From Lactifluus volemus (Eukaryota; Basidiomycota; Agaricomycetes; Russulales; Russulaceae), in the NCBI GenBank assembly GCA_022376515.1, contig WTXI01000005.1, positions 1,178,001 through 1,242,000 on the forward strand: 64,000 nt of DNA, read 5' to 3'. Below the pieces are notes generated by a model that was not told the DNA's origin, made no database searches, and was given only the letters and a program-made list of their open reading frames with translations. Positions within the stretch are counted from its first letter, which is position 1. The number at the start of each line of letters is the position of its first letter. Below, in pieces: positions 9,457 through 21,999 of the stretch. The position numbers were made by a program, and so were the translations under genes.

Positions 9457-12400
9457 ATGCCCACTCCAACAACCGTCTCAAGTCGTCCCGCAACCCCCGG
9501 ACGCGGCGGAATTTGGGAGCCACTTCCCTCAATTATATATGGCTACGCCGTACATCCTCTTTCTCCTTCACATCGCGATACTCGCATCTCCAATCGGCCC
9601 CGGCTATCCACAGTTACGGAAGCATCAACGGCAGAGTCTTTTATCCATCGCGACGTTGTTGCACTAGAAGTCGGTGACGAAGTCTATGCTTTCGAGAAGT
9701 ATATTCCAAAGGGCAAGGAAACCGAGGGCGTTTGGTATAGGGGGTACGTTTTTCATTCAACCACGCAATCAACTCGCTCTTGACGCGCTCCAGTTATGTG
9801 GTTTCTACTACCCGCCGCCCTCCCGTGTCTTGGAATGCGTCCTCTGACCCTTCGTCCTCCCGCGGACCAAGACTCGAAGAACCCCAGCAAGTTTTTATTG
9901 GTATATTCCCGGGGTCACACATCTTCATCCGGGAAGAACTGCCTGATGCTGAGGGCAGTCTGGCCGACGTTGCAGCGGCCTTCCAAAATGGCACACGCCT
10001 CACCAATACAGACGTTCCCAAGCCCAAAACTCCCGGTCCACGTACAGAAGAAGAGGAAGAAGACCTATCGGCGATGCGCAAGTCGTTCAAGCTTGGTCCC
10101 CCTCCCGACCAGGCTAATTCGTCCAGAGCTGGCCTTCCCGTTTACCCTGCCAGCGTTCGCTCCCTGTCCCCCACAGAGTCTCACAATATGAAGCCGTTGC
10201 CACCCCGACCGTCTCTTAAGTCCAATGACGAGACCAAGTCAGGCGCAGCGCAGCCTATCGTCGACGAAATAGCCTCGGCGCTACGTGAATGGCACATGTT
10301 AATGTTCCAATATCTCGCTCGTAGGGATTACCAACTATTCCAGTCGGTGCGCGAGCATATTGAAGCCCTGCATCTTGGACGTCGGCAGCTGCTCACCCAG
10401 AGTCTAAGCGGCGAGGAGACGGCAAACCTCAGACGCGATTGCGTTGCTCGCCTAGTCACTGGTAATATTGTGCAAAGTTTGGACGTCATCGTGCGACACC
10501 CCAGTGGAGGTGGACTAGTAACTGTAGACATTGAGGGTGAGATCGACACCCGCAATTGGATGAGCGCTGTGCGCATGTACGCTTTACAAGCGTCGCTCGC
10601 CTACGCGGATGCGTCTGGCGATGGCACGAAAGCGCCCAGATCCCGTCAAAGCCTGGACTTCTTTCCCACTTCCCCCCTGCCTACTCCTGCCCATTCGGCA
10701 TTCCCAGAATACGGTCGCCCAAAGACAACTTCTCTCGCTGGCGTCACAGGCTGTCGACAGCACGCGAGGGAGTTAACGCCAAAATTCTTTCATGTTTTTC
10801 TCGAACTGCGCGCTTTCGTGGCTTCGCCTTGTGCGCCCGGCGAAACGGCTGAACTCTGCTTTTCTTTGTATAACAAAAACGATGCCCGCTTCGTGACGGA
10901 AGATTTCTGCGTCATCCTGAACCACAACGGTGTTCTGGCGCGGGACCCAACCACGCGGATTCGCACTCTTTTCACCGACCTGGCGCCCTCCGATATCCAA
11001 GGCACGATTTTCCTCGTCTGCAGAATTGTCCGCAATGGCTCCGTGAAGGTTGGCCCCAATCCTAGTAGTCCCGATAATGGGTATCGTGGGTTGCCGACCT
11101 CCCCAACGGAGACCAACCCCAGTACATCTGTTCTCGCCGCGTTGGACAGCAGTGCGGCACTCCGCAGACCATTCGGCTGTGCCGTCTTGGAGCTGTCCCA
11201 GCTGAATAAAGTGGCTACAGATGCTGCTGAAATTTCTTCTATGAAGGAGCACACCATGCCTATCTTTGTCCCGATCAACGAGGCCACCTTCTCGATGTTG
11301 CACCAGGACATTATCAATAACAATAGTAGAGAGTTTGAGAAAACACCAAAGTGAGTCGTTCTATTCTACCTGGTTGCGTGTTTTTTAACGTCGACCTTGG
11401 CAGAGCTGATATGATAGCTGTGTCTGCGAAGATATTCCACGGCAACGCAAAGGCTATAGTGAAGGAAAATACATCTCTACTTCTTGACGCTCCCCTCACT
11501 CTGCGCCTCGGATTCCCTGACGTTGTTTTTCCCGGCGATGACCGTAACGAGCTCTACATCAAGCTGTGGAGTGGTGACTTTCCATCTTCCCAAAACAACA
11601 GTGCGCGTCGCAGTGTGAGTCCATTTGCGCGCAGCCCGGGGACATTCACGACAAGCAATATTCAAGTCACTGTCGAGGTTCGGGACTCCCTCGGGAAAAT
11701 TTTGGAGAACGTCATCTCACAAGGTTCTGGCGAGCCATGTACTCCCCAGTTCCACTCGCTTGTTTTCCTCCGGAATAGTCAGCCAACGTTTGGCGAGCTG
11801 ATCAAGCTCGCGTTGCCTTGGGATGAGCTGCCACGATGGCACCTCTTCTTCACATTCCGGTATCGCAGCTCACGGGACAAGGCGGTGAAGGTTGCAAATG
11901 GCGAGGCAGGGGACAAACCCTTTGCATTCGCGTTCTTGCCCTTATTTCCTGACCTGCATGCGTTCCTCGAAGACGGAAGCCATACATTGGTGTTGTATAA
12001 AGCGGACCGCCTGCATCAGATCAACCCAGATATGTACCTTTCTGCGACGCCATGGTTACTGCCCGGTCAGCGCCAGGAACAACTCAATGTCCCCACCGAT
12101 TTCCTACGAATAGCACCTCCCATTCGCGATATTCTGGTCATCCGGTCATCCTTATGCTCAACGCGGCACACACAAAACCCGGTCCTATCAAAGTTGCTTA
12201 ACTGGACCCAAATCGACGAAAAAGATTTGCTCTCGGCGGTACTCGCCAAGTTCACTTTTGTCGGAGAAGTGGAAATTGTGAAATTTTTGCGGGACATTTT
12301 CGACTCGTTATTTGCTATACTCGCGTCTCCGATGAATCAAGCTGGCGACATGGACCACCTAGTATTTAACGCCCTGGTAATGGTCCTCGGCATTGTGCAA

Positions 12401-15400
12401 GATAGGCGATTCAGCAACTTCCAGCCCGTACTGGACATCTACATTCAGCAGCACTTCAATTATGCCTCCGCATCCTCGCACATCATACATTCCATGAATC
12501 GGATGCTGGCTGATCCAACAGGGAACGATCATGCTTCACCGCTACGCGCTGCGCTCAAGGTTTGGCATTATATCTTCAAGTTCATTGTGAGGTCGAGGGC
12601 GCTACAAAAAGCCAAGGAAGCGAGCGTAGGAGGCGGTGCAACGGCGGAACATTTGGAGTCGACGTTTAGGCGTGATCTGCGGTCACACCTGTCCGAGGTC
12701 AACAAGATGATGTCGACAACATCCCCCCCTGCTATCATTGGAACCCAAACCATCGCACTTCAGCGTTTTACTTCCATTCTTCCTGAGCTGGCACAGATCT
12801 TCTCGACAGTCGAGGTGGTCACTGTGGCCACAGCATTTGCAAATACCGTCTCCTCAGCCAAGGGGAAGCTTGCTGTGTGGAAGCTCGTCATGTTCCTCCA
12901 GCTCGTGAAGGGTTTCTTATTTGACAACGCGGAGTCACGCGTTTTGCTGGTGGAAGCCATCGTTATGTGGATCAAGCCCCACTTCGGGCGTTTTGATGAG
13001 TACACCCAGACTCAGCCAGGTGACGAGGAAAGCGTCATCGATGCCGCTCGAGTCTCATGGCTAGAAGGCATCCGACTTTGCATCACTATCATCGCACTTA
13101 TTCTGGATAAGCTACAGCAGAACCTGGTCGATCCTGACATTCTTGCAGATCGTAACGCGTTCCGCCAAGAGCAGGATAACATGGACAATTTGCTTCCCTT
13201 GTTACCCAGGCGAGTGTTTTTAGTTTCCTGATGCCAAGCATATCTCATCTCTTTATACAGACTACTGGAATCTTATCGCGAGCTTCAAAGTACCGCCAAC
13301 GTTCATGCTGTCGAGCGAAAAAGGACACTCACCACTTCCCCCTCAACAACTCTCATCACATTCCCGGAATCATATCCGTTCTCCTTGATTGCTCAGTTGC
13401 CCCGAGCACCAAAAGGCTTCAACGGCGTTTACCAAGCACAAGCAGAGGGACACGTCCTCTTCAGCCCTGCTCAAGGAGAAACCGCCATTGTGTTATTGGT
13501 CATCATACTATCGTCCCCCCAAAAGTACCTATTAAACTTTTTCGAAGGGGTCTTTGAGATCGAGGGCCGGGACAATTTCTCCTCTTTACTCTCTCAGCTT
13601 TTCAGAGTTGCGGCTTCCATATTGGACAACGATGCCTGGCCCACAAACTGGCTCAATGTGAACATCATGGCGCATAAAGTCCTAGTAAAAATGATGGACA
13701 CTGTCGCAGTTCTGCTCGAGAGGCGTTTCATACCGACCGACGATGCGACCTTCTCATTCAACACAGAGTTGTGGAGGGAGGCGTTTCAAGTGCTATTAAA
13801 GCTTCTTTCTTCAGATCAACTGGTCATTGAGGAGTTTAGCCCACAGGTAGAATCATCTTTGTCGCATCTATGTTTCTTGCGATTGACGCAGCCTCACACA
13901 GCGACGTCGAGCAGTATGGAGGATGGCTGGCGATATCCGGGGTGAAGGGGCCGCCATACTCCAGCGACTATGGGACGCTCTTGGATGGCCCGAAGACGTG
14001 TCTGAAACGGCTGGGGTCGTCACAAGATTTGGTGTAAGGTTTTCATTGGCCGTCGGTCGCTGCGTTACAGCTTACCTCCTCTAAAGGGATACCAGACGTC
14101 TCTAAGCTCCCTCGTCAGCCATGTCGTCAACCTTTGTGTCAGCCACCACGATTTGCTTCGAAGCACTGCCGTGCAGATCCTTTACAGCATGATTGTTTCA
14201 CAATACCAGGCTCACCGGCACTTCGATGACATCGAGAACGAACTAATCGGCAAATTAGACTCATTGTTCATGTCTGATAGCAAGGCGGACGACCTTTCAA
14301 GAGCCTTCTTCATCAGCCAACTTCGTCATCTGTTTGAGTCATCGAACGTGGAAGAACTCCTTCGAGATCGGGTCTCAACTTTCCTCGATTCAGTTGACCT
14401 ATTCCTCGAGATGCTCCTGAGCGTACGCGCGCTTCCGGAGGGAGAAGAATTCTCTGATGACCGCGTCATGGCCACGGTTCAGTAGTCTCACCTTGTCAAT
14501 CTGATTCGTGCTCACCGCTTTGTAGCTTCGACTCATGAACTTCGTTCGTCGCATTGGTCGCAACGAGATCTATATCAAATATGTGCATCAGCTTGTCAAT
14601 GTGGGTGTTAACCCACCTCATCCAACTTTCTTTATCTGAATACCGTGACAGATGCACCTGCAATCTCAAACGTATGCTGAGGCAGCTCACACGTTGAAGT
14701 TGCATGCGGATCTCTACGAATGGGACTTGAACTCGTTTGTCGATCCCATGGAAGACCTCGGGCTGCCCCAGCAATCCCAGTTCCACCGGAAGGAGACGCT
14801 GTATTTACTCATACTAGATTTTTTCGGAAAAGGGAAAGCATGGGAGAGCGCAATCGAGATATGCAAAGAACTTGCTTATCAACACTCGGAAGTCACCTTT
14901 AACTAGTAAGGGATATATGGGCTTGTCCTACAAGTTACTGACGCATGTCATTGTGTAGCGGTCGTCTGGCAGAGATCATGCGACACCAAGCCGCGTTACT
15001 GGAACATATCATTACTGACCAGCGTTACTACCCTGAATACTTCCGCGTTGCATTCTATGGCAATTTCCCCGCGGCCATTCGCAACAAACAGTTCATTGTA
15101 TGTTTGATCTCGTCATGTAGTTGCGTTTGTGCTGAATAATCTGCAGTACCGCGGTTATGAGTGGGAAAGGTTTGGAGCGTTTTGTGAACGCATGCTCGCT
15201 AAGCATGCCGGCGCGCGCTTATTAACAACGCTCGGAGACCCGCCAGTTGACATACGTTTCGGGAACGATCAATATATTCAATGCAGCTCAGTCACTCCAG
15301 AGCCAAATCGCGACCTACCAATATTCACCAATCTCGACGCCCCCGCGCCTGTCCGAACATACTATGAGCATTGGTCAGTCCAATAGTCATGAAAATCTCA

Positions 15401-16533
15401 CTTCCACAGTAACAAGTCCATTCCAGTGCTCTGAACTACTTCAGCACTTCCCGAACTGTGCTCAAGATGGACCGGGATGGGATTGAAGAAACTTGTTTGG
15501 AAAAGACGTTCTTCACGACAGAAGAATCCTTCCCTACTGTTCTGAAGCGGTCAGAGATCGTAGCATTTGAAGTCAACGAAATAACACCAGTCGAGATCGC
15601 GCTTACCGAGGTGGTGCAAAAGAACAAAGAACTAGCCGCGGTCAATATGAAGTACTCTGCTCTGGCCAAAGCAGCTCAAGACATCTCGACTAATCCTCTG
15701 ACGATGGCGCTAAACAGCGTAGTTGATGTTCCTACAGGTGCCGGCATATCAAGCTATCGCACATCCTTTTTTGCCCCGGAATACGCCACAAAGCATCCTG
15801 AAAGGGGAGAATTCGTCGATAAACTTCGCAGTGCGGTTGATCAGCAGGTTTGTAATCAGTGCCAATCTCCTAGACTAACACACTCATGCATGGCGAACAT
15901 CAGGTCCGCATCATCGATAGTTGTCTGCGACTTCATGGCCAGTTGTGTCCATCAGAAATGCTAGGATTTCATGAGACGCTCAAGAACTTCTTCCGCAAAA
16001 ACTTTCACGAGGAAATTCAACGTTTGTCCCTCGAGATTCCCACGGAGAGAGGCACCGCCTCTTCCCTACGCCCCCCTGATGCTTCATATGCTCCATCTCT
16101 AGTAGAGGCGACTTCTATAGTTCCTTCGAGGTCCTCAGTCTCCACTACCCGTGGTCCTTTCGCTATCCCACCACTACTATTACCAGTCCCACAAATAACG
16201 CCTCCCCATTCCCCTATCGCCTCTTTTTCAGGTTCGATCGTACCACCAACCCGATTGCAGAAGCACATAGCCCACCTTGCGCGGCATGGGATGAATGCAG
16301 TCGCATCCAGCCCTGGCGAAGGCATTGACAACGGCGTTCCGCCTCGGAGCGATTCCCTCTCCGTCGGCTCACCTCATGGCTCCTTCGTGAATGTCACGGG
16401 GAACGCGGGGCATTCGGCTTCCGCAGGGAACAGCGGTGCATCCCTCTTGGGAAGTAAAAGCGGATCTCTTAAAGGTCGTTTTTCGCGGTTCGGGAGCCTC
16501 AGCTTTGGGCGGCGAGATGTTCGCGGATCATGA
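9457..16533 (+). CDS. DOCK-family guanine nucleotide exchange factor
   Basis: A CZH/DOCK-type GEF, about 2,000 residues, expected to activate Rac/Cdc42-like GTPases at the membrane during polarised growth. An N-terminal SH3 is seen ('VGDEVYAF', 'GVWYRG', 'GIFPGSHI'). The DHR-1/C2 lipid-binding domain lies in the exon beginning at 11404 ('ELYIKLWSGDF', then 'FTFRYRSS'). The C-terminal DHR-2 exchange domain has 'LYLLILDFFGKGKAWE', 'EYFRVAFYG' and 'NKELAAVNMKY'. Exons 1-3 are 9457-9743, 9794-11350 and 11404-13209. The next intron (13210-13260) uses a GC donor; only that choice keeps frame. Many further short introns follow. The tail after 16040 is Ser/Pro-rich and ends basic. The start is the ATG just before the SH3. 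Confidence 0.9.
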
Positions 16534-17064
16534 CGATCACGATCCGGACTGGTCCTAGTATGGATGCGAAGGCTGCGCTATGAATTTTCATTCCAATCTA
16601 ATTTGGACATCATTTTATCTGCTCCGGGGAGAGTAAATTTATTTGTATCGATCGGTCGACAAGTTGGTTATCCCTGTTCGTCACTAGCTCCATCTCAGTA
16701 TTCGTGTCACATCTCATATTAATGATACCCTCCTTTACTATTGCTCTGCGTGGATGAACCAGAACGAGTTTTTACTTTTCCCGTTTGCTCGCGCAACTGA
16801 GCTGCCAATGAGCGAAGCATTCGATAGATACTTGGAAATGAACGACACGGAAGAGGGGGAAAGGCTACAGATGTACAACACCTAAGTCGAATGCTAATGG
16901 TGGTGGTCATACATATTCATAAAGAGCGGGTAAGCTATGCTATGACTGGAAGGAACCGACGTACATTCGTCAAGGTATCACCGCCGGGTAGACCAGACAC
17001 TAAGGATACATTTCAAGAAGGGGGAAGGGGGGCGAGAATGAAAAAAAAAAAAAAGAAAAGAGAT
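16534..17064. other. Intergenic region, convergent gene ends
   Basis: The 3' flanks of the DOCK gene (+) and the MedA-like gene (-) meet here. It contains an A-run at about 17041-17055 and purine-rich sequence around 17020. No coding frame with recognisable protein, RNA gene or repeat was seen. Confidence 0.6.
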
Positions 17065-18788
17065 TCAGCAGAACTGAGCTATCATACCCGGATGAGCGAT
17101 GTGGTGCTCGCGCAGATTCTGCTGCGGCCCTAGAAAATCGAAGTGGTGGAAAGCCTCGCCGTTGTAGGCAAGCGGTTGACTCCCACCATTACTAGCTTGG
17201 GGGGCATAAAAATGGGGAATGGCCGCGTCGCCGTGGCTGCCCAAATTGGGGCTTGCATTTCCTGGCGTTGGGAAGGTTATAGCGGGGTCTCGTGCGTGCA
17301 ACAATAACGGATCGACATGCATGGCTTGCGACTGTCTCAAATCGTTGGGTGCCCGAAGGCGATCAACCGAGGCAGGGTCGTCGAACGGATTTGTCACGGA
17401 ATATTCAAGCTGTGGCGTGTCGTGAACCTTAGATGCTGGTGGTGATCCAGATTCTAATCTTCGCCGTTTTCTGAGTCTGGATGATGGTTGTGCCTGACTC
17501 GGAGGATGATGACTCGGAGACCTGTCAGTGGACCCTTTAGACTGTTGCTGGACGGTAACCCAGGACTGAACAAGCTTGCAAGTCAAAAAAACTCGAGCGT
17601 GCGAGAGGGAGTAGGGTCGGGGACGTACGTATTTATCCAAGACTTTATTGAGACCAGCTACAAGGGTATCCCATTGGAAAATTTTGATGTCCTTCTCGAT
17701 GGTACGGGGCTTGGGTGAAGGAAATTGCATGATCGTCTGGAAAAGTCCCTCCATACCTGCCTTCGAAACGGTAGTCGGGTGAAGAAATTCGAGATTGCGT
17801 CTGATGCGACTCTTTTCCTCTGAGGAAAGTTCCGCTTGTACGATGTATTCAACAAGCCTGATCATATCCACAGAAGTGTAGCATGCATCGCTAATGTCCT
17901 TGCGCCAAATGCAAGAAATGACGACGAACTGCTCGTCGAATTCTTCTTTGTATTCATCGTGATCAATAGGATGAAAGGATATCCGTAGTGTGTCTTCCTT
18001 CTGCTCGCAGAGAATCCCGACCAGCTTTCGACAATGGAGGCTCCGCTCCCTATCGGTTAGGGATTTACCGAGATCGGCTGGGTTTGTTGTGAAATCGAGG
18101 GAGACCCCTTTGAAGTGGCCTCCCTGAGCTTCTCCTTGCCTGCGAAGAATTTGTTTAGGAGGGGCGGTACCTTGACGTTCCAGAGAAGGCGCCGAGATCT
18201 TGCCGTGTGTCTCTTGGTCAGGCGGAGATGAGTGACTAGCTCGCTGGGTAGCGTGTAAATGCGCGTTGCCATCATACGGGCCATGGGGAAGGCTACGCCC
18301 CGACTGAAATGGCGGAGGAAGACCTGTCACAATACGTCAGAATGATGGGGTAGAATCAGAGACGCGTTGTGCTTGCAATGTTCTTCCCAATATGCGAACC
18401 ATCCAACGGTCACCGAGTCGACAATGTCCCGATGGTAAACTGCCTGGATTCTGATGGGGAATTTACGAGTGGGGGACTTTTTGTGTACTTCGATGTCAGG
18501 GATAAGGCCCGTGCACCTCCACAAATTTCGATCCTCCCCTATTTTTTGTATCTTCGTGTGAACGGGCTTAGCACCGACGACAATACGAATATGAATATAA
18601 GCGTCATTTCGCAAGCCAATGTCGAAGAAATAAGTGTCAACGGTGACCGCGGTACCACTCCAGCCCATTTGTGGAGCGTAATTGAGGACGCAAAACATTC
18701 TCGCAGGGGATGATGGAAGGTATGAAATTGGGTGTGGTATTTGCTCCGGGCAAGAAGAGGTATTTAATTTGATCCGTTTCGTAGACAT
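17065..18788 (-). CDS. Medusa (MedA)-like developmental regulator
   Basis: The protein resembles the fungal Medusa family, nuclear regulators of conidiation, fruiting and adhesion in ascomycetes. The N-terminal block after Met-18788 contains 'NYAPQMGWSGTAVTV'. The conserved core contains 'QFVVISCIWRKDI', 'LEFLHPTTVSKA' and 'FPSPKPRTIEKDIKIFQW'. A Ser/Pro-rich tail follows, with a basic 'RLRKRRRLE' nuclear-localisation-like cluster. The two long frames meet at about 18327-18330, where a stop (tga) and a tiny overlap mean that either a short intron or a one-base error must be assumed; I could not settle which. The start is the ATG at 18788, because the longer frame begins at a TTG. Length about 570 residues. 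Confidence 0.65.
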
Positions 18789-19156
18789 TGAAGAAATCAA
18801 TGAAGGATGGGTGGCTGATAGTACTGCAAGTGTTCAGGGCAGGATAAAAATTTGACTGTTAACGACTTACCAGGAATGCAGAAGTAAATGCAATTCGGGC
18901 GCAGAAGATCAAAGGGTAGGACACACAAGAATGGCGACCAACCGACTCAGTTGTAAGATGTGAGTGGAATGAGAGGACAGCAGCCTCCGTGTCTCGCTAG
19001 ATGAGGACAGTTGATGGTGTGGGAGAGGGAAAAGATGTGAAACTTACGGGGGACCAATCGCTTTAATTTGGGCGGGACCTTTGAGTCGAAGGTCTTAAAT
19101 CGCGCCGACTGGATCTCCAAGTAAATGTCTTGCTAGCTCGGAGAGAGCCAAACCCT

Positions 19157-19217
19157 GTTGTTCCGAGCGACCAGTTCCCTTCCGGTCTCTAGAAGGGAAG
19201 TGATCGTTCGGAACAAC
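19157..19217. repeat. Imperfect inverted repeat, hairpin A
   Basis: Two 26-nt arms (19157-19182 and 19192-19217) pair with four mismatches around a 9-nt loop. The arm begins 'gttgttccgagcga' and its partner ends 'tcgttcggaacaac'. It lies in non-coding sequence upstream of the MedA-like start. The fold is an inference from the sequence; transcription is unknown. Confidence 0.8.
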
Positions 19218-19560
19218 GGCTCACTGTGTATTCCACGCCCGCGCAGGGCGCATCACCTACTCAGGTAGACAAGGTCTATGTTGGACACGGCCAGTGACTT
19301 GTTTTTAACGTGAGAAGGTTCGCCGTAGTTTAGTGAATCTTCGAACCGTAGCCCCAGTACGAACCTCAAAGCTGAAAAGCCCAAAAGCCGAATGACGAGC
19401 CAAGTGTGTGGTTTTCTTAAACCAAATCTGGTTAACTTGAATTCTAGGTTGGCACCCTGACAAGATCCAATCACAGACAGACAAAAAGTCTATCTCGATT
19501 CGGCTTATAGTGGATCGGATTTTTAGACTACTTTAGCCATACCAAGCAGCCATATCCAAA

Positions 19561-19693
19561 AGAACAATATCTCCAGAGGAAAAGGGTGGAAAAAAAAAAG
19601 AACAACACAAAAAAGGGGTTGATGCTGACCATTTCCTGGTCACCATTAACCCCTTTTTCTACTGTTTTTTTTCCCCACCAGAGATATTGTTCT
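19561..19693. repeat. Long imperfect inverted repeat, hairpin B
   Basis: The outer stem is a perfect 13-bp match, agaacaatatctc (19561-19573) with gagatattgttct (19681-19693). Inside are bulged purine/pyrimidine stretches, then 'aaaaggggtt' against 'aacccctttt'. The apical stem 'ctgacc/ggtcac' closes on a small loop near 19631-19637. The size resembles a small-RNA precursor or a miniature inverted-repeat element. No target-site duplication is obvious. Confidence 0.75.
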
Positions 19694-19706
19694 CTGGCGA
19701 AGTAGT

Positions 19707-19758
19707 AGAGAACTCGCTCAGCTGCTGCAACAATGATCGTTGCAGCACCGAGTTCTCT
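19707..19758. repeat. Inverted repeat, hairpin C
   Basis: The outer arms agagaactcg (19707-19716) and cgagttctct (19749-19758) pair perfectly. An inner 8-bp stem, gctgcaac (19724-19731) with gttgcagc (19739-19746), closes a 7-nt loop, with an asymmetric bulge between the stems. It starts 14 bases after hairpin B ends. Confidence 0.8.
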
Positions 19759-20119
19759 TTTCATCAACTTTGTCATGATGTCGTGTTTTCGGCTGATCAA
19801 TCGGGGCCCTCCTCAAACCAACAAGAACAAAAGCGGTCAGCCGCATAGACAAGCTCCGACAAGATGAGATCCGGTCAAAACAACAGAAGTGGTCACCTCA
19901 CATAAAATTTCTCTGCTGTTACTAGTAACCGTCCTTTCCTAATTCAACACACAAGTAGCGTGCTGCGGTTCCCATGCCCCATCCTCCCGCCTAACCCGGG
20001 CGACAGGGGGTAGATATCCCTCAGCTGAAAGGAAGCGCTGGCAGAGCGAGCATTTCTCGAGGAAAAGGTTATCATAAGCGATCAACATATCCTATTTCGA
20101 TGCCGGCCGTTCGAGCGCA

Positions 20120-21095
20120 TCAGAAGACGAATCCAGTAGTCAGTGATGGCCGACCGGTCGAATTTGTTATCATATTTACCATGAAGCTTTGCACGGGTAC
20201 GCGTGGCGACGACTGCAAGACACGCATAACCCATTGGGACAGCTTTTGAAAGATGATGAATTCGGACTGCGAATATGGTGGTTTCTGCCACATGGTAAAT
20301 GAAGAGGTAGTTCTGTCTTTAAATGTCACTTGCCTTCTCCCTCGGCCCAAAGACAGTCAGACTTTCCACGATCAGCGCCGGGTCCTTGGACACAGCTCCG
20401 TCAATCCCCTCTTCATGGTCGAGGGCGATGAACGCCCTCAATACATCAGGGAAAAGAAATCGGAGCACTACAGGCACAGTAACGTTGCGTGACTCGGACG
20501 GCGATGTTAAGTAAATGTGTAGCGACATCTTCTTCGCGTGTCTCGCATTGAACTCTTGAATATATGTAGGCAGTTCCTTGATAGTGAGTGGCGCTGTACC
20601 TGCAGCAAGGGAAGGAAAGGGACTTGTGGGCTTATGCTGCAAAGGCAAATATGGTCTCGGAGATTCAGGAGTGGGAGAACGGCTGTAGTAACGAGAAAAT
20701 GTATACTCAATTATGCGATCGACGTACGACAGAGAGGTAGAAGGGGGTACGCACCTTCGTTTCTTTCTCTGTTTTTCGCGTGAACTGGCATCCCTGACCT
20801 CCGTACCATCCCGCCGCTCGCTTTCCGCCGCAACGCGCAACGCCTCTTGCACCTTCTCCTCTATCGCTGCCGTATGGAGCGTCCGGAGTTCTTCAACAGA
20901 CTTTCGGAACGTATCTTTCAAATTCGGCAACGAGAACACAACGTGGAGGACTGGATTCCGCCCCGAGGGATTTTCAGAGCGCAGGAGGCCACTCGGGATC
21001 TGTCGCAGTGCCTGCAGACGCTTGGAAAGGTCCGTCAGCACATCTATTTGTGATTGAACAGTCGAGACGGCTGATTGTTGATCTTCGACTGCCAT
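20120..21095 (-). CDS. MED27: Mediator of RNA polymerase II transcription subunit 27
   Basis: Med27 belongs to the upper-tail part of the Mediator coactivator. The conserved C-terminal domain is clear: 'YIQEFNARHAKKMSLHIY', 'VLRFLFPDVLRAFIAL', 'VESLTVFGPREK' and, after an intron, 'YSQSEFIIFQKLSQ'. The start is the ATG at 21095 ('MAVEDQQS'); the longer frame to 21215 has no better support. The final intron (20285-20333) is GC-AG (gagaag/gcaagt...cag) and in phase 0. A second possible intron at about 20685-20755 (gtgcgt...ctacag, 72 nt) is a multiple of three with no stop, so the protein can be read with or without it. The last exon ends at 20120. Confidence 0.85.
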
Positions 21096-21215
21096 TCCGT
21101 TTGAGATGCTTCTGCACCAGTTTCCACAGTGGTAGCCATGGGGGGTGTATGAGAGTAAATCGTCGTCCAACTGTTTGGGCGTCTGCAGGCCCGAGCACTG
21201 CCGTTGCCTCCGCAC

Positions 21216-21999
21216 CTGTTTTTTATCTTGTCTGTAGATAAATCACTATTGCAGGCATATCCTGTAATGCTAATAGTGTACTTGCAATCCTCTGTACACT
21301 GCCCATTCGCCCCCTCACAGCCACGAATCCGTCGGGTACTTCGCTACGCTTTACAATCCTACCCCCGGGGACCGCGTCTTTGTCATAACCACATGATGCA
21401 GATTTAAAAAAAAAAAAAAAAACACCGCTGAGACCGACTTCCTGCGTACCCCCTGTTAAAATAATAAGCAGCGAGCCTCAACACTAATACTACTACACAA
21501 TTAGTAAAGTGGACAGATCACAGACCCGGATTTGAAAATTTACCATTTTTTTGATGTCGTGTATAGTATAGACAGGATGCTATTTGTGCTTCGCTGAGCG
21601 TGACCCGAGCCACAATCATCCATTCCAGCTGGGTGTAGAGCGAAACTTCGCAAGGTTATGAAATATCCGCACGTCCTCAACGTCAAATGCAATTCATCAG
21701 AAAGATATGAGAACTCTATGGTGTGTTATACTAATGGACAGGTGCAGTGTTAACTAGTAATGATAAAGGCTGCAAGGTAAGGGGGTTGCGGAGTTGTCAT
21801 CAAGAAAACGAGAGAGCACGGTGAGAAGCATGACGCATGAGCTACGGATGGGCGACGCGAATTAAGGATCTGCGGTTGGAGTGGCAGTAGAAGAAGTGCA
21901 GATGATGTAGCGGTCAGAGGGTATAACTAAGGTGCAAGATATGAAGTAATGAAAAGTCCTAGTAAAAACACATTTCCAAGCTGACCTGCTAGCTTGTCC
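21216..21999. other. Intergenic region between Med27 and chitin synthase
   Basis: This holds the 5' flank of Med27 and the 3' flank of the chitin synthase gene. It has a T/A-rich stretch with an A-run at about 21406-21422. I saw no gene, RNA or repeat. Confidence 0.6.

Larger units (their letters stand above)
18789..20119. other. Intergenic region holding the hairpin cluster
   Basis: A 1.3-kb stretch between the MedA-like start and the Med27 stop. Apart from hairpins A-C it has short GGTTCG/CGAACC inverted pairs around 19318-19372 and A- and T-runs at 19590-19680. No protein-coding frame looked convincing; the 90-residue minus frame at 19528-19800 is the shadow of the T-rich hairpin arms. 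Confidence 0.6.

Noticed and set aside
10773..11323. Two overlapping minus ORFs of about 176 residues
   Set aside because: They lie antisense to the DOCK coding exon, whose frame is supported by conserved domains; no family-like sequence in the minus frames.
19318..19372. GGTTCG/CGAACC pairs suggesting a tRNA
   Set aside because: No cloverleaf could be drawn: there is no acceptor stem, no suitable D-loop (A box) and the spacing is wrong for a T-arm.
21405..21423. A-run that could mark a retroposed sequence
   Set aside because: No intron-less gene copy, target-site duplication or LINE/SINE-like sequence precedes it; simple homopolymers are frequent in this window.
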